The position numbers and the translations under genes were made by a program. Positions 45,210-54,022 of a stretch of 64,000 nt of DNA are shown one piece after another; the stretch's first letter is position 1; every line of letters starts with the position of its first letter. The stretch spans positions 1,984,001 through 2,048,000 of the forward strand of contig NZ_JAGTUT010000001.1 in NCBI RefSeq assembly GCF_025685605.1, written 5' to 3'. Source of the DNA: Granulicella arctica. Its GTDB lineage: Bacteria > Acidobacteriota > Terriglobia > Terriglobales > Acidobacteriaceae. Under the pieces are notes generated by a model. The model was given only the letters and a program-made list of their open reading frames with translations. It was not told where the DNA came from and did not search any database.

Positions 45210-46160
45210 ATGACGAAATCGTCGAAGGTTGACCTTGTCGGTGTGGGATTGAACGCGACGGACACACTGATTCCGCTTGCGCAGTACCCGGAGGCCGGGT
45301 CGAAGACGGAGTACCGCACGGCCACCGTGCTTCCAGGGGGGCAGGTTGCCACTACGGTCATTGCCTGTCAGCGCTGGGGCATGCAGACTCGCTATGTAGG
45401 CAAGTTGGGCGATGACCTGGGAGCGATCCTCCACCACAAGGAGTTCGCGCATGCTGGTGTTGAAACCCAGATCAGGACGGTCGCCGGTGGGTCGAGTGCC
45501 CAGTCGCTCGTGCTGGTCGATGGCCAGGGAGAACGAACCATTCTGTGCACGCGGGATGAGCGGCTCGCGCTTGAGCCAGCCGACCTCGATCGCGAGTGGA
45601 TTGTGAATGCCCGCGCCCTCCACGTGGACGGGTACGATACGGCCGCGGCGACCCTGGCAGCCCAGTGGGCACGCGATGCAGGAGTGCCCGTGATCGCCGA
45701 TCTGGATGAGATTTACCCCGGTGTAGAAGCGCTGCTTGAGAACATCGACTACTTGATCGTCAGCCGCGACTTTCCCTGCAGATTGATGAACGAGGCGAAC
45801 CTGGAGCACGCACTGGAGCAGATGCATCGGCGCTACGGAGGCCTGCTGACCGCGGCAACGCTTGGGCAGGATGGCGTCGTAGCCTGGGATGGCAAGCAGC
45901 ATCACTACACGGCCGCCTACCGGGTTCCTGTGGTCGATACGACGGGAGCAGGGGACATCTTCCACGCAGGCTTTATCTACGGTCTGCTGCAGGGCTGGCC
46001 GCTGCATCGCCAACTGGACTTTGCCTGTGCCGCAGCAGCAATGAACTGCATGGGTGTAGGCGCCAGGGGTGGTATCCAGACCGTCGAGACGATTGAGGGG
46101 TTGATGCTGACCGGCCTCCGCTACCCGGTCCCGGTGGCCGCGGTCGCTGCAGACGCATAG
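45210..46160 (+). CDS. PfkB-family carbohydrate kinase
   Basis: 316 residues of the ribokinase superfamily. It has GVGLNATDTLIPLAQYP at the start, GGQVATTVIACQRWG (about 44-58) and the C-terminal signature DTTGAGDIFHAGFIYGL (catalytic Asp in GAGD, about 243-250). It phosphorylates a sugar or nucleoside; the substrate cannot be fixed. 74 bp downstream of the MoaD-like gene, so it may be in the same TetR-controlled unit. Confidence 0.85.
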   Translation: MTKSSKVDLVGVGLNATDTLIPLAQYPEAGSKTEYRTATVLPGGQVATTVIACQRWGMQTRYVGKLGDDLGAILHHKEFAHAGVETQIRTVAGGSSAQSLVLVDGQGERTILCTRDERLALEPADLDREWIVNARALHVDGYDTAAATLAAQWARDAGVPVIADLDEIYPGVEALLENIDYLIVSRDFPCRLMNEANLEHALEQMHRRYGGLLTAATLGQDGVVAWDGKQHHYTAAYRVPVVDTTGAGDIFHAGFIYGLLQGWPLHRQLDFACAAAAMNCMGVGARGGIQTVETIEGLMLTGLRYPVPVAAVAADA

Positions 46161-46330
46161 CTGTCCGCTGACCCCTCTGGTAATTATCTCGGAACGCGTC
46201 GGCAGATTGTCGACCTAAGTCGTTTGTTATGAGGACTGTTGTACTTAAGCCACCTGAATACAATACCTTAGCTTGACCTGACGGCCTATCTGTTGCAAAC
46301 AATAGGCTTAGCTGACTTAGGCAAATGAAA

Positions 46331-46726
46331 TTAGTGGGGCTTCACAGGGGTCGGTTGTGCAGACTGCTGCCGTTCTGCAGTTTTCTGAATAGCCCGAAAC
46401 ACCTGGGCGATCTCCCGCTCCAGCGTCGCAAAGTCCAAGGTCAGCACGGTGCGGCGGGGATGAAGAATCACGTCGACAGGGATGCGCAGCAACGGCAGGT
46501 GCCTTCGAATTCCCTCGCGCATGCGCCGCTTGATGCGGTTCCTGTCGACCGCCTTACCCATCACCTTGCCAACAGTCAGGCCAACGCGCGGGGTGAGGTC
46601 CTCTCCCGGCGCAGCTGTTCGCACGGTGAAGAAGTAGGTCATCTGCTTCGCAAACTGCTTGCGGCTGGCCTTGTAGACGATCTGATAATCAGCGTGTTTG
46701 CGTAGGCGAAAGGTCTGGGCAATCAT
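46331..46726 (-). CDS. rnpA: Ribonuclease P protein component RnpA
   Basis: 131 residues. It has FRLRKHADYQIVYKASRK and the signature RVGLTVGKVMGKAVDRNRIKRRMRE (about 48-72) that binds the RNase P RNA. It helps cut tRNA 5' leaders. Normally it follows rpmH directly and overlaps yidD/yidC; here two plus-strand genes lie between it and rpmH, and yidD/yidC are not downstream. Confidence 0.95.
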   Translation of the reverse strand: MIAQTFRLRKHADYQIVYKASRKQFAKQMTYFFTVRTAAPGEDLTPRVGLTVGKVMGKAVDRNRIKRRMREGIRRHLPLLRIPVDVILHPRRTVLTLDFATLEREIAQVFRAIQKTAERQQSAQPTPVKPH

Positions 46727-46895
46727 AGCGGCTCGAACGGGGTCTCTCTTGAGTTTACCTAGTCGCGAAGTGATGACAAGCTGTAGATAACCGATGCCGA
46801 AAGCGATTCATCTTATCGGGGGTTGGCTCTATGGCTACGACGCCGCCAATCAGTCGGGAAGGATAAGGACGGCTCTACACGATACGAGGGTAGCT

Positions 46896-47063
46896 ATGAG
46901 TGACACTCCAAAGCTTGAAGTTGTAGAAGCAAGTCGACTGGAAAAAGGCGACCTCTTGATTACCTTCTCGAACGATACCGTGGTGCTTTACCACGCGAAG
47001 TTCCTCTATGATGTGCGCAACCATGACAGCAATATCGAGATCGTCGATCCGTTCGAAGAGTAA
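46896..47063 (+). CDS. Small conserved-looking protein, paralog of 47998-48171
   Basis: 55 residues from the ATG following GAGGGTAGCT. An in-frame ATG 102 bases upstream would add residues without clear sense. The sequence runs LEVVEASRLEKGDLLITFSN then VVLYHAKFLYDVR. It matches, with one gap, the tiny gene upstream of rpmH (shared A-x-RLE, I-x-F and Y-x-A-x-L). The acidic C-terminus ends DPFEE. Function unknown; possibly a small DNA- or RNA-processing accessory. Confidence 0.5.
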   Translation: MSDTPKLEVVEASRLEKGDLLITFSNDTVVLYHAKFLYDVRNHDSNIEIVDPFEE

Positions 47064-47070
47064 AGCTGCT

Positions 47071-47637
47071 TTGCCCACACACGTTGCGTTCCTGCGCGGC
47101 ATCAACGTAGGAGGCAAAAACAAACTGCCCATGAAGGATCTGGCAGAGATCTTCGCTGTAGGGGGATGCACCGCCATCCAGACATACATTCAAAGCGGCA
47201 ATGTCCTCTTTGCTGCTGATCCAGCCCAGGTAAACATCGACACGTTGCCCGAGCAGATTGCGGACGCTATACGCGACCGATTTGGACTACGTGTTCCGGT
47301 TGTCCTGCGAAGTGCAGCCGAGATGAAGAAGGCCTTGGCAAGAAACCCATTTGTACAAGCTGGCATTGCCGAAGATCTTCTGCATGTCTACTTCCTGGCT
47401 AACGCCGGTGCTTCGGACGCTATCAAGGCGCTGGACTGCGAGCGTTCTCCGGGCGACACCTTTGTTGTTGCAAGACGTGAGATCTATTTGCATCTGCCAA
47501 ATGGGGTTGCGCGAACCAAGCTGACAAACGCCTACTTCGATAAGCAACTGGCAACAGTTAGCACGCTGCGAAACTGGCGGACGGTGCAAACGCTATGCAA
47601 CCTGATGGAAGGACCAGTTCAGGTTGCTCTGGACTGA
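47071..47637 (+). CDS. DUF1697 domain-containing protein
   Basis: 188 residues if the TTG at 47071 (LPTHVAFLRGINVGGKNK) is used, which has a GAAGAG nearby. No better ATG exists at the domain border; an ATG at 47023 would overlap the small gene before it. It contains the family block HVAFLRGINVGGKNKLPMKDL, TYIQSGNVLF, and RTVQTLCNLM at the end. DUF1697 proteins are widespread and of unknown function. It converges with rpmH. Confidence 0.8.
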   Translation: MPTHVAFLRGINVGGKNKLPMKDLAEIFAVGGCTAIQTYIQSGNVLFAADPAQVNIDTLPEQIADAIRDRFGLRVPVVLRSAAEMKKALARNPFVQAGIAEDLLHVYFLANAGASDAIKALDCERSPGDTFVVARREIYLHLPNGVARTKLTNAYFDKQLATVSTLRNWRTVQTLCNLMEGPVQVALD

Positions 47638-47721
47638 TTGCGTCGCAGCGCACAGAATCCCATGCCCGCGTTGGAAAACCTTCGCATGCATGGAATCAGG
47701 CTCACTTCAGAGGGGATAAAA

Positions 47722-47877
47722 CTAGTCGCGGAACCCTGCGCTGACGGCGATCTTGTGACGGCCCTTGGCGCGGCGGCGATTGAGAACAGCTGCTCCAGCC
47801 TTGGTCTTCATGCGGGTAAGAAACCCGTGGGTCTTCGCGCGATGGCGGCGGTTGGGTTGAAAGGTACGCTTGGGCAT
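47722..47877 (-). CDS. rpmH: 50S ribosomal protein L34
   Basis: 51 residues, [20 protein letters not shown] at the start, the canonical L34. It is normally followed directly by rnpA. Here the next gene on the same strand is rnpA about 1 kb away, with two opposing genes between. Confidence 0.95.
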   Translation of the reverse strand: MPKRTFQPNRRHRAKTHGFLTRMKTKAGAAVLNRRRAKGRHKIAVSAGFRD

Positions 47878-47997
47878 GGGAACAACTCCTGATTCTAATC
47901 TTGATGACGCACTTGCTTATTGCGTTTGGGCAGTAGCCACAAACCCCGAGTATACCTGACCGGTCCAGATTTTCACAGGTAATCTCGACCCGCCCTG

Positions 47998-48171
47998 TCA
48001 GTCAGCCTCGAGGTATTCGGGTTCCAGATCAGTGATGTCGTCTGCCTGAGGGAAGATCATGGACAGGAGTATTGCCGAGTAGACAGCGGACCGCCCGTCC
48101 TCGAACGAGATGATGACGGCGTTCTCGAGTCGTTCCGCTGACAAGATGCGAGGCGCAGACGGCAGGTCCAT
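47998..48171 (-). CDS. Tiny protein upstream of rpmH, paralog of 46896-47063
   Basis: 57 residues, MDLPSAPRILSAERLENAVI at the start, then ISFEDGRSAVYSAILLSMIF, ending LEPEYLEAD. Good codon periodicity and acidic tail; not long enough for ordinary ORF finding. The ribosome-binding site is weak. Similarity with the other tiny gene (A-x-RLE, I-x-F-x-D, Y-x-A) supports a real family. Function unknown. Confidence 0.5.
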   Translation of the reverse strand: MDLPSAPRILSAERLENAVIISFEDGRSAVYSAILLSMIFPQADDITDLEPEYLEAD

Positions 48172-48698
48172 AGCCAATTCTTTCGCGAAGAAAAGTTATC
48201 GTCTGTGCCGTTTTGCTCACTTCTAAGTGTCGCCCGTTCATGGGGTGAATTTTAGAGAGAAGGCGATGGGAAGGCTTATGTTTCGGCTGTGTAGCGCATA
48301 GCACACTCCATCGCATACAGCACGTAATTACTCACGAAAACAGCATGTTTTTTGCAGCGGGAAGCGCTACTTTTGCGAACTTCACCATGGATGGTGCAAA
48401 CGAATTTTTATCCGGCACAGGCATAAATAACGGCTGGTTTTCCGTGCTACGCTGGAATCCGTTTCGTAAGAAAAGTTTCGCGCACGTCCAGCTGTATTCG
48501 CACCTTGCGTATCTTGTATTGACTCTTCTCCGCTGGCTGTTCGGTTGCGTGTGCCAGTGGGAGATCTTCCTGCAGATAGGTCTGTTCCATCACCTGCCGC
48601 TTCTTAGCGGGGAGGGACTCCTGTTGCTTTGACCGTGCCTTGTGGGGGCGGCTGTTCCAAAGTGCCTACAGTCTGAATATGGGACAAGGAAAGTATCG
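48172..48698. other. Intergenic region before dnaA
   Basis: About 530 bp with no convincing gene. It is somewhat AT-rich with a GGACAAGGAAAG binding site ahead of dnaA. No TTATCCACA-type DnaA box with fewer than two mismatches was found. It must contain the dnaA promoter; no clear -35/-10 pair is identified. Confidence 0.5.
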
Positions 48699-50126
48699 AT
48701 GTCATTCGTACCAACGGCGACCGCCGTCCTCAATCCGTGGACTCTCATACTTGGAGCCCTTGAAAAAAAGATCAACCGCCAGTCGTTTGAGACGTGGCTG
48801 AAGCCTACTCGTCACTCGCATGTAGCAGGAAAGACGCTCTTTGTGAGGATTCCCTCGGGCGAGTTCCAGCATATCGGCGACCGGTATGCCGACCTGATCC
48901 AGGAAGCGATCGATAACCTGGGGCTGGCGGAAGAGATCGAGACCGTAACCTTTACGACGCCGCAGCAGGAAGAGCCCAAGCGCCGCGAGGATGGTGGGTT
49001 CGCTCCCGTACCTACGCATGGCAGCAATGTGCCTCGTACGGGCAGCCTGAACCGCCAGAGCGCACCGGCAGCACCTACCGTCGAGCAGGCACGCTTCGAC
49101 TGGAACTCGGCATCGCAGTTGAACCCGCGCTATCAGTTCGACGCGTTCGTGATCGGCAGCGGCAACCAGTTTGCGATGGCAGCGGCCCAGGCTGTTGGTG
49201 AGCGACCTTCGAAGGCGTATAACCCGCTGTTCCTCTACGGTGGCGTGGGCATGGGCAAGACGCACCTGATGCATGCGATTGGGCATGACGTGAAGCGCCG
49301 TCAGCCACATGCATCGATCAGCTATGTGAGTGGCGAGAAGTTCACGAACGAGATGATCAACTCGGTTCGGTATGACAAGATGACGAGCTTTCGGGACAAG
49401 TTCCGGAATGTGGACGTGCTGCTGATCGATGACATCCAGTTTCTGGCCGGGAAAGAGCGGACGCAGGAGGAGTTCTTCCATACCTTCAATGCGCTGCACG
49501 AGAGCATGAAGCAGATCGTGATTGCGAGTGACCGGCCTCCGAAAGAGCTTGCGGACTTCGAAGACCGGCTGCGGTCGCGCTTTGAGTGGGGCCTGATTGC
49601 GGACATTCAGCCACCGGATCTTGAGACGAAGGTCGCGATCCTCCAGAAGAAGGCGGAGAGCGAGCATACGCAGCTACCGACCGATGTGGCGCTCTTCATT
49701 GCGAGCAACGTGCGGACGAATGTGCGCGAGCTTGAGGGCGCGCTGGTGCGGTTGATCGCCTGGTGCGGGATGCATGGCGTCGAGATTACGCTGGCGGTGA
49801 CGCAGCAGTGCCTGAAGCAGTTCATCGACACGCAGGTTCGCAAGATCTCGATCGAGGCGATTCAGCGTGCTGTCGCTGAGCAGTTCGGGATGCGGGTGGC
49901 GGAGCTGAAGCAGAAGAACAACTCTCGGCAGATCGTGGTGCCGCGGCAGATCGCGATGTACCTGGCGAAGCAGCTGACCGAGGCGTCGCTGCCGGAGATA
50001 GGACGCCAGTTTGGCGGTAAGCACCACACGACGGTGATGCATTCGATCTCGAAGATCGATGAACACCGGCGGACGGATAAGGATATGAATCGGACCATCA
50101 ACAAGCTGATGGAGACGCTGGCTTAG
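48699..50126 (+). CDS. dnaA: Chromosomal replication initiator DnaA
   Basis: 475 residues from MSFVPTATAVLNPWTLILGA, ATG after AAGGAA. Domain I (about 1-85) is followed by a Pro/Gln linker (about 90-130) and the AAA+ domain with Walker A GGVGMGKTHL (about 180-189), Walker B VLLIDDIQFL, and sensor-type ASDRPPKEL. Domain IV carries the DNA-binding signature GGKHHTTVMHS (about 439-449). It unwinds oriC. The gene lies 5.2 kb from dnaN with four unrelated genes between, an unusual separation. Confidence 0.97.
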   Translation: MSFVPTATAVLNPWTLILGALEKKINRQSFETWLKPTRHSHVAGKTLFVRIPSGEFQHIGDRYADLIQEAIDNLGLAEEIETVTFTTPQQEEPKRREDGGFAPVPTHGSNVPRTGSLNRQSAPAAPTVEQARFDWNSASQLNPRYQFDAFVIGSGNQFAMAAAQAVGERPSKAYNPLFLYGGVGMGKTHLMHAIGHDVKRRQPHASISYVSGEKFTNEMINSVRYDKMTSFRDKFRNVDVLLIDDIQFLAGKERTQEEFFHTFNALHESMKQIVIASDRPPKELADFEDRLRSRFEWGLIADIQPPDLETKVAILQKKAESEHTQLPTDVALFIASNVRTNVRELEGALVRLIAWCGMHGVEITLAVTQQCLKQFIDTQVRKISIEAIQRAVAEQFGMRVAELKQKNNSRQIVVPRQIAMYLAKQLTEASLPEIGRQFGGKHHTTVMHSISKIDEHRRTDKDMNRTINKLMETLA

Positions 50127-50141
50127 GACTTATTTGTTTTT

Positions 50142-50433
50142 TCCCAGAAGTCCAAAGTCTTCGAAACAAAGTACTTAGGTCTGGACCTGTCACAAGGTCC
50201 AGACCTGCTTTTTGGCCAAGCTGCTGCCAGGGACCCCGTCGGCAGCTCGGTGATTGTCAAGTTGTTTCGGCTTTTGCAGTGAGACACCTCCAGCCTGTAA
50301 GTAATTTTCTCTGAGGTCCAAAGTCTTCTCAACTAAGCACTTAGGTCTGGACTTGGCTGCAACGGGTCCAGCCCGCATTGAGGAGCCGAGGCTACAAGGC
50401 ACCCCTTCCCAGGCTCGAAGATTGTCAAGTTGT
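50142..50433. repeat. Two imperfect 125-bp direct repeats after dnaA
   Basis: Unit 1 (about 50142-50265) and unit 2 (about 50308-50433) share TCCAAAGTCTTC, ACTTAGGTCTGGAC, then GGTCCAG, a Pro-Thr rich-looking middle, and ATTGTCAAGTTGT at the end. Each contains an internal inverted repeat of GGTCTGGAC with GTCCAGACC/GTCCAGCCC. They look like an intergenic dispersed repeat or structured RNA element, copied in tandem. No gene is seen in 50127-50558. Confidence 0.7.
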
Positions 50434-50509
50434 CCGACTTAACGGCTTGATTCCAGTAAGCGAAGGGCGCAAACGCGGGTTCTCTTCGGGAATGACAGAA
50501 AGAAAATGC

Positions 50510-50550
50510 AACGACAACAGGCTCCGCTTCGTGCAGAGCCTGTTGTCGTT
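50510..50550. terminator. Strong bidirectional hairpin between dnaA and an acyltransferase
   Basis: AACGACAACAGGCTC and GAGCCTGTTGTCGTT form a 15-bp perfect stem with an 11-base loop, lying 9 bp from the stop of the convergent acyltransferase and 384 bp after dnaA. Flanking A and T runs fit a shared terminator. Confidence 0.8.
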
Positions 50551-50558
50551 ATGGCATG

Positions 50559-51785
50559 TCATGCTGCGGGAGCTTTGTGGGTCTGGTGGGTGAAGCGGTC
50601 TTTGTAGGTGAGTAGGGGACCTTCCAGGAATCGATAGCTGAGCCATGCAATGGCCCATGATGCGGTGAACGCGAGAGCGATCGTGACGGGAGCGGCGTAG
50701 GCACCACACCAGCGGTTGCCGATGTAGCTGTAGAAGTCGTGCAGAAGGTCGTGGTAGACGTAGAAGCCGTAACTGATCTGGCCGAAGTGGCGAAGCCCTC
50801 TAAGGCTGAGGATGCGGCTGCATGCGCTGTTCGGATGAATGACCTCGAGGATCAGCGCGGCGGCGGCGAGGTCGATCAAGGTGAAGGCGAAGATGCCGGT
50901 ATGGTTGACCGCTGCTCCTTTGAGCGGCATATGGAGAAGGCTGGACGACAGAGCAGCCGCCAGGGCGAGAAGCGTTACCGAGGCTGCGAGCAGGAGGTGA
51001 CGGTAGCGGCTCAACCAATGCTGCTGCGGTCCACGGAGACAGAGGGCGAGCAGACCGCCGATCAGCAGGGCATCCATGCGTGTGGGCAGGCTGCGGTAGA
51101 GAAGTTCCATCTCGATCATGCGTGGCGTGACCGAGGAGGCGAGCACCCAGCGTAGCAATGGTACGGTGACGATTACGGCCACGCAGATCCGCATCAGGGT
51201 TGTGCGGCGGCGAAGCTGGTAGATGACCAGTGGCCAGAGGAGGTAGAACTGCTCCTCCACGCAGAGCGACCAGAGATGGCCGATGTAGAGGTGCATGGGG
51301 CTGCCGAACCATCGCTGCACAAGCGGACCGAAGGTGAGGCGGTCGAAGCGGTAGGGATCGCCTGAAATATTCAGGAAGAGGAATCGGGCATAGTTGCCGA
51401 GGTAGGCAGGCCAGAGGAGCATATGCCAGTCGTTTTGCCATTGTGCAATCGGGATGGCGATGAGCACGGCGAACCAGAGCGCGTAGTAGAGCGGAAAGAT
51501 GCGCAGGGTGCGGCGCATGTAGAAGTCTCGGTAGCGATGGGGTTGATTCTGGCTGTCATAGAGGATGCCGGTGATGAGAAAGCCGGAGAGCACGAAGAAG
51601 AGGTCGACGCCGGTCCATCCCCAGCCAAAGATGGAGAAGTATCGCGACACATAGTGGTGCAGGAAGACCATGACGACGGCGATGGCGCGCAGGCCGTCCA
51701 GACCGGGATAGTAGCTTCGTTGCGGCATCTCCATAGGGGACTGCCGTAGCTTATACGCTTTTGGTGTTGATGTTGTACGACTCAT
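50559..51785 (-). CDS. OafA/YrhL-type membrane acyltransferase
   Basis: About 408 residues from ATG at 51785; alternatives at 51734 and 51728 (MPQRSYYPG) are possible because the nearby AGGAG abuts the first ATG. Around ten membrane helices. The N-terminal block [20 protein letters not shown] includes the conserved His, and [19 protein letters not shown] follows, marking acyltransferase family 3. These O-acetylate polysaccharides or other surface sugars. It sits between dnaA and dnaN, unrelated to them. Confidence 0.88.
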   Translation of the reverse strand: MSRTTSTPKAYKLRQSPMEMPQRSYYPGLDGLRAIAVVMVFLHHYVSRYFSIFGWGWTGVDLFFVLSGFLITGILYDSQNQPHRYRDFYMRRTLRIFPLYYALWFAVLIAIPIAQWQNDWHMLLWPAYLGNYARFLFLNISGDPYRFDRLTFGPLVQRWFGSPMHLYIGHLWSLCVEEQFYLLWPLVIYQLRRRTTLMRICVAVIVTVPLLRWVLASSVTPRMIEMELLYRSLPTRMDALLIGGLLALCLRGPQQHWLSRYRHLLLAASVTLLALAAALSSSLLHMPLKGAAVNHTGIFAFTLIDLAAAALILEVIHPNSACSRILSLRGLRHFGQISYGFYVYHDLLHDFYSYIGNRWCGAYAAPVTIALAFTASWAIAWLSYRFLEGPLLTYKDRFTHQTHKAPAA

Positions 51786-51857
51786 CTCCTGGTAAGCACT
51801 TTGCCAGGGCAAACGGCGTTTGCGGGTGTGCATCTCAGAACTCAGAGGTGGTACAGC

Positions 51858-52769
51858 ATGAGTGTTTTAGAGATGACGAAGGATCTATATACCCTTCAGG
51901 ACCCGACCAAGCAGTATCCGCAGCCCAAGTTCAAGCATCAGCCACAATCGGTACCGGGACTCGATTCCGAGATGACCCCGAAGGCGGATCACGGCGAAAC
52001 GAGCTATCGCGGCAGCGGTCGTCTGCGGGATCGTAAGGCGCTGGTGACTGGCGGCGACTCCGGAATTGGACGTGCGGCGGCGATTGCGTTTGCGCGTGAG
52101 GGAGCGGATGTTGTGATCAACTACCTGCCAAGCGAAGAGAAGGACGCCAAAGAGGTGATCGCGCTGATCGAGAAGGAAGGCCGGAAGGCGTTTGCGATGC
52201 CCGGCGACCTGAGCGATGAGAAATTCTGCGTGAAGCTTGTGACCGAAGCTCACAAGAAGCTGGGTGGGCTGGATATTCTGGCATGTGTTGCAGGCAAGCA
52301 GCACGCTGTCGAGAAGATTGCCGACGTGACGACTGAGCAGATGGAAGAGACCTACCGGGTGAACGTGTTTGCGCTCTTCTGGATCTGCAAGGCGGCGCTG
52401 CCGTTGATGCCTCCGGGTGGTTCGATCATTACGACTGCTTCGATCCAGGCGACGCATCCCAGTCCGAGCCTGGTGGACTATGCACCGACCAAGGCGGCGA
52501 TCCTTGCATTCACGCGCTCGTTGGCGCGGCAGGTGGCTGAGGACGGGATTCGCGTGAACTGCGTGGCTCCGGGACCGGTGTGGACGCCGCTGCAGACGAG
52601 TGGTGGACAGCCGGACAAGAAGATTCCGGAGTTTGGCTCGGAGACGCCGATGAAGCGGCCGGGACAGCCGGTTGAGATGGCACCGCTGTATGTGCTGCTG
52701 GCTTCGCAGGAGTCGAGCTATGTGACGGGCGAGGTGTATGGAGCTACGGGCGGGCTTGAGGTTGGATAA
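51858..52769 (+). CDS. SDR-family oxidoreductase (YghA/GSP39-like)
   Basis: 303 residues from [20 protein letters not shown]; a GTGGT site precedes it. An N-terminal extension (about 1-55, [17 protein letters not shown]) precedes the Rossmann motif [20 protein letters not shown], then the Ser region TTASIQ, and YAPTK (about 218-222). The extension is typical of the general-stress-type SDR group (NADP-dependent). The substrate is unknown. Confidence 0.88.
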   Translation: MSVLEMTKDLYTLQDPTKQYPQPKFKHQPQSVPGLDSEMTPKADHGETSYRGSGRLRDRKALVTGGDSGIGRAAAIAFAREGADVVINYLPSEEKDAKEVIALIEKEGRKAFAMPGDLSDEKFCVKLVTEAHKKLGGLDILACVAGKQHAVEKIADVTTEQMEETYRVNVFALFWICKAALPLMPPGGSIITTASIQATHPSPSLVDYAPTKAAILAFTRSLARQVAEDGIRVNCVAPGPVWTPLQTSGGQPDKKIPEFGSETPMKRPGQPVEMAPLYVLLASQESSYVTGEVYGATGGLEVG

Positions 52770-52774
52770 AGGTA

Positions 52775-52862
52775 CCGCGGATGATCGCGGAGACACGCGG
52801 ATCAAGGCGGATAAGGCCAAGGATTTCGATCGATGCTTGTCCGTGTGATCCGCGGTCTCCTT
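52775..52862. repeat. GC-rich dispersed repeat after the SDR gene
   Basis: The sequence is a mosaic of CGCGGAT units (CCGCGGATGATCGCGG, CGCGGATCAAGGCGGAT, and GTGATCCGCGGTCTCC), with an inverted pair between ends. This repeat style occurs in many Acidobacteriota. It also acts as the spacer between two convergent genes. Confidence 0.5.
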
Positions 52863-52866
52863 TGTT

Positions 52867-53988
52867 TCAGGTGCGGGGGGCTTCGGCCCGGGTGAAGGTG
52901 TAGCCGTCGCGGAACTTGAACTCTTCGCCTGCTGGGCGGGTTTCTTTGCGGAGGGTGTAGAGGTTGCGGCGGAGGGTCAGGGTGAGGCGGACGTCCACGG
53001 GGTGGTCGTTCTCCTTGCCCTTGCCGGTTAAGACGAGGGTGCCTCGGTTGAGCTTCGTGAACTCGGCGAGACCCTGCACCTCGAAGGCTTCGCTGGTGTG
53101 ATCCGTGTCGCTGGTCAGGGTCGCTTTCTGGGTGCCTGGCTGGAAGGTCAGGGTCGAGCTCTCGCGGACGGTTTTGGTGGGGCCGTCGTCGTAGGTGTAG
53201 GCGATTTTGACGGAGTTGCCATCGGGATCAGGGTTGAGGGTGAGCCAGGTTGGCAGGAAGACCTGCTGGTTGGACTGGAAGTCGCGGTACTCCAACTGGC
53301 CTACCCAATCACCATTGAAGTTGCTGTTGATGCTGGTTGAGGGCGAGGCGGCTGACGGCAGATACTTTGTCGGAATCGGCGTGGTCGGCGTCTCGGCACC
53401 CCAGAAGATGTTGACGACCCAGTACCGGTTGCCATCCTTGAGGAACTGGAAGCTGTTGATGCCGCGGGCAAAGGGCATTGGGTCGGCGAGCGTGTGGCGG
53501 CTCTCGTAGGTGCTCCAGATCTGGACGATGTTGCCGTACTGCTCGACCTCGTTGTGGATGCTGTGTTCGAAGAAGCCGACGGTGGCGGTGCGGGCGCGGC
53601 TGCGGGCGATGTAGCCGTCGATGGTGAGGATGATGGCGTCGGTGTTGGGACTGGCGGCATCGGGGCTGCCGGGCAGGATGGTGGCCGGAATGAGGCGGGC
53701 GTCGGGCAGGAAGAGCGAGCGCATGCGGTCCCAGTCGCGAGGCTGGCCGGCGGGGCCGGAGATGACATCGTAGACGGCGGCGAGGATTGCGTCGGGGGAA
53801 CTCACGTCGGCTGGCTTTGGCTGGGGCCAGCCGGGGTGTCCGGCGATGGAGCCGACTGGTTGGGGCGGGACGGGTTGGGACAGGACGGCGGGCGGCGGAG
53901 TTGCAGCCGGCGTCTGGGCGGGCGATTGGGCCAGCGATGGGAGCGTTGCGACTAAAAGCAGGGCGATTGCGGACAGGCGGTGCTTCAT
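52867..53988 (-). CDS. Secreted NTF2-like protein with C-terminal beta domain
   Basis: 373 residues. Signal peptide (about 1-21) and a Pro-rich linker (about 22-55), then an NTF2-like (SnoaL-type) cone fold with AILAAVYDVISGPAGQPRDW and VVNIFWGAETP (about 65-215), and a beta-rich C-terminal part (about 220-365). NTF2 folds bind small ligands or act as hydrolases; no catalytic site is seen. Function unknown. Confidence 0.65.
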   Translation of the reverse strand: MKHRLSAIALLLVATLPSLAQSPAQTPAATPPPAVLSQPVPPQPVGSIAGHPGWPQPKPADVSSPDAILAAVYDVISGPAGQPRDWDRMRSLFLPDARLIPATILPGSPDAASPNTDAIILTIDGYIARSRARTATVGFFEHSIHNEVEQYGNIVQIWSTYESRHTLADPMPFARGINSFQFLKDGNRYWVVNIFWGAETPTTPIPTKYLPSAASPSTSINSNFNGDWVGQLEYRDFQSNQQVFLPTWLTLNPDPDGNSVKIAYTYDDGPTKTVRESSTLTFQPGTQKATLTSDTDHTSEAFEVQGLAEFTKLNRGTLVLTGKGKENDHPVDVRLTLTLRRNLYTLRKETRPAGEEFKFRDGYTFTRAEAPRT

Positions 53989-54022
53989 CGGCGGGTTCTC
54001 GGCTTTCTGTGGAAGATGTGGA

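Noticed and set aside
48172..48698. DnaA boxes upstream of dnaA
   Set aside because: Only poor matches such as TTATCCGGCA were found, below what I would call a box.
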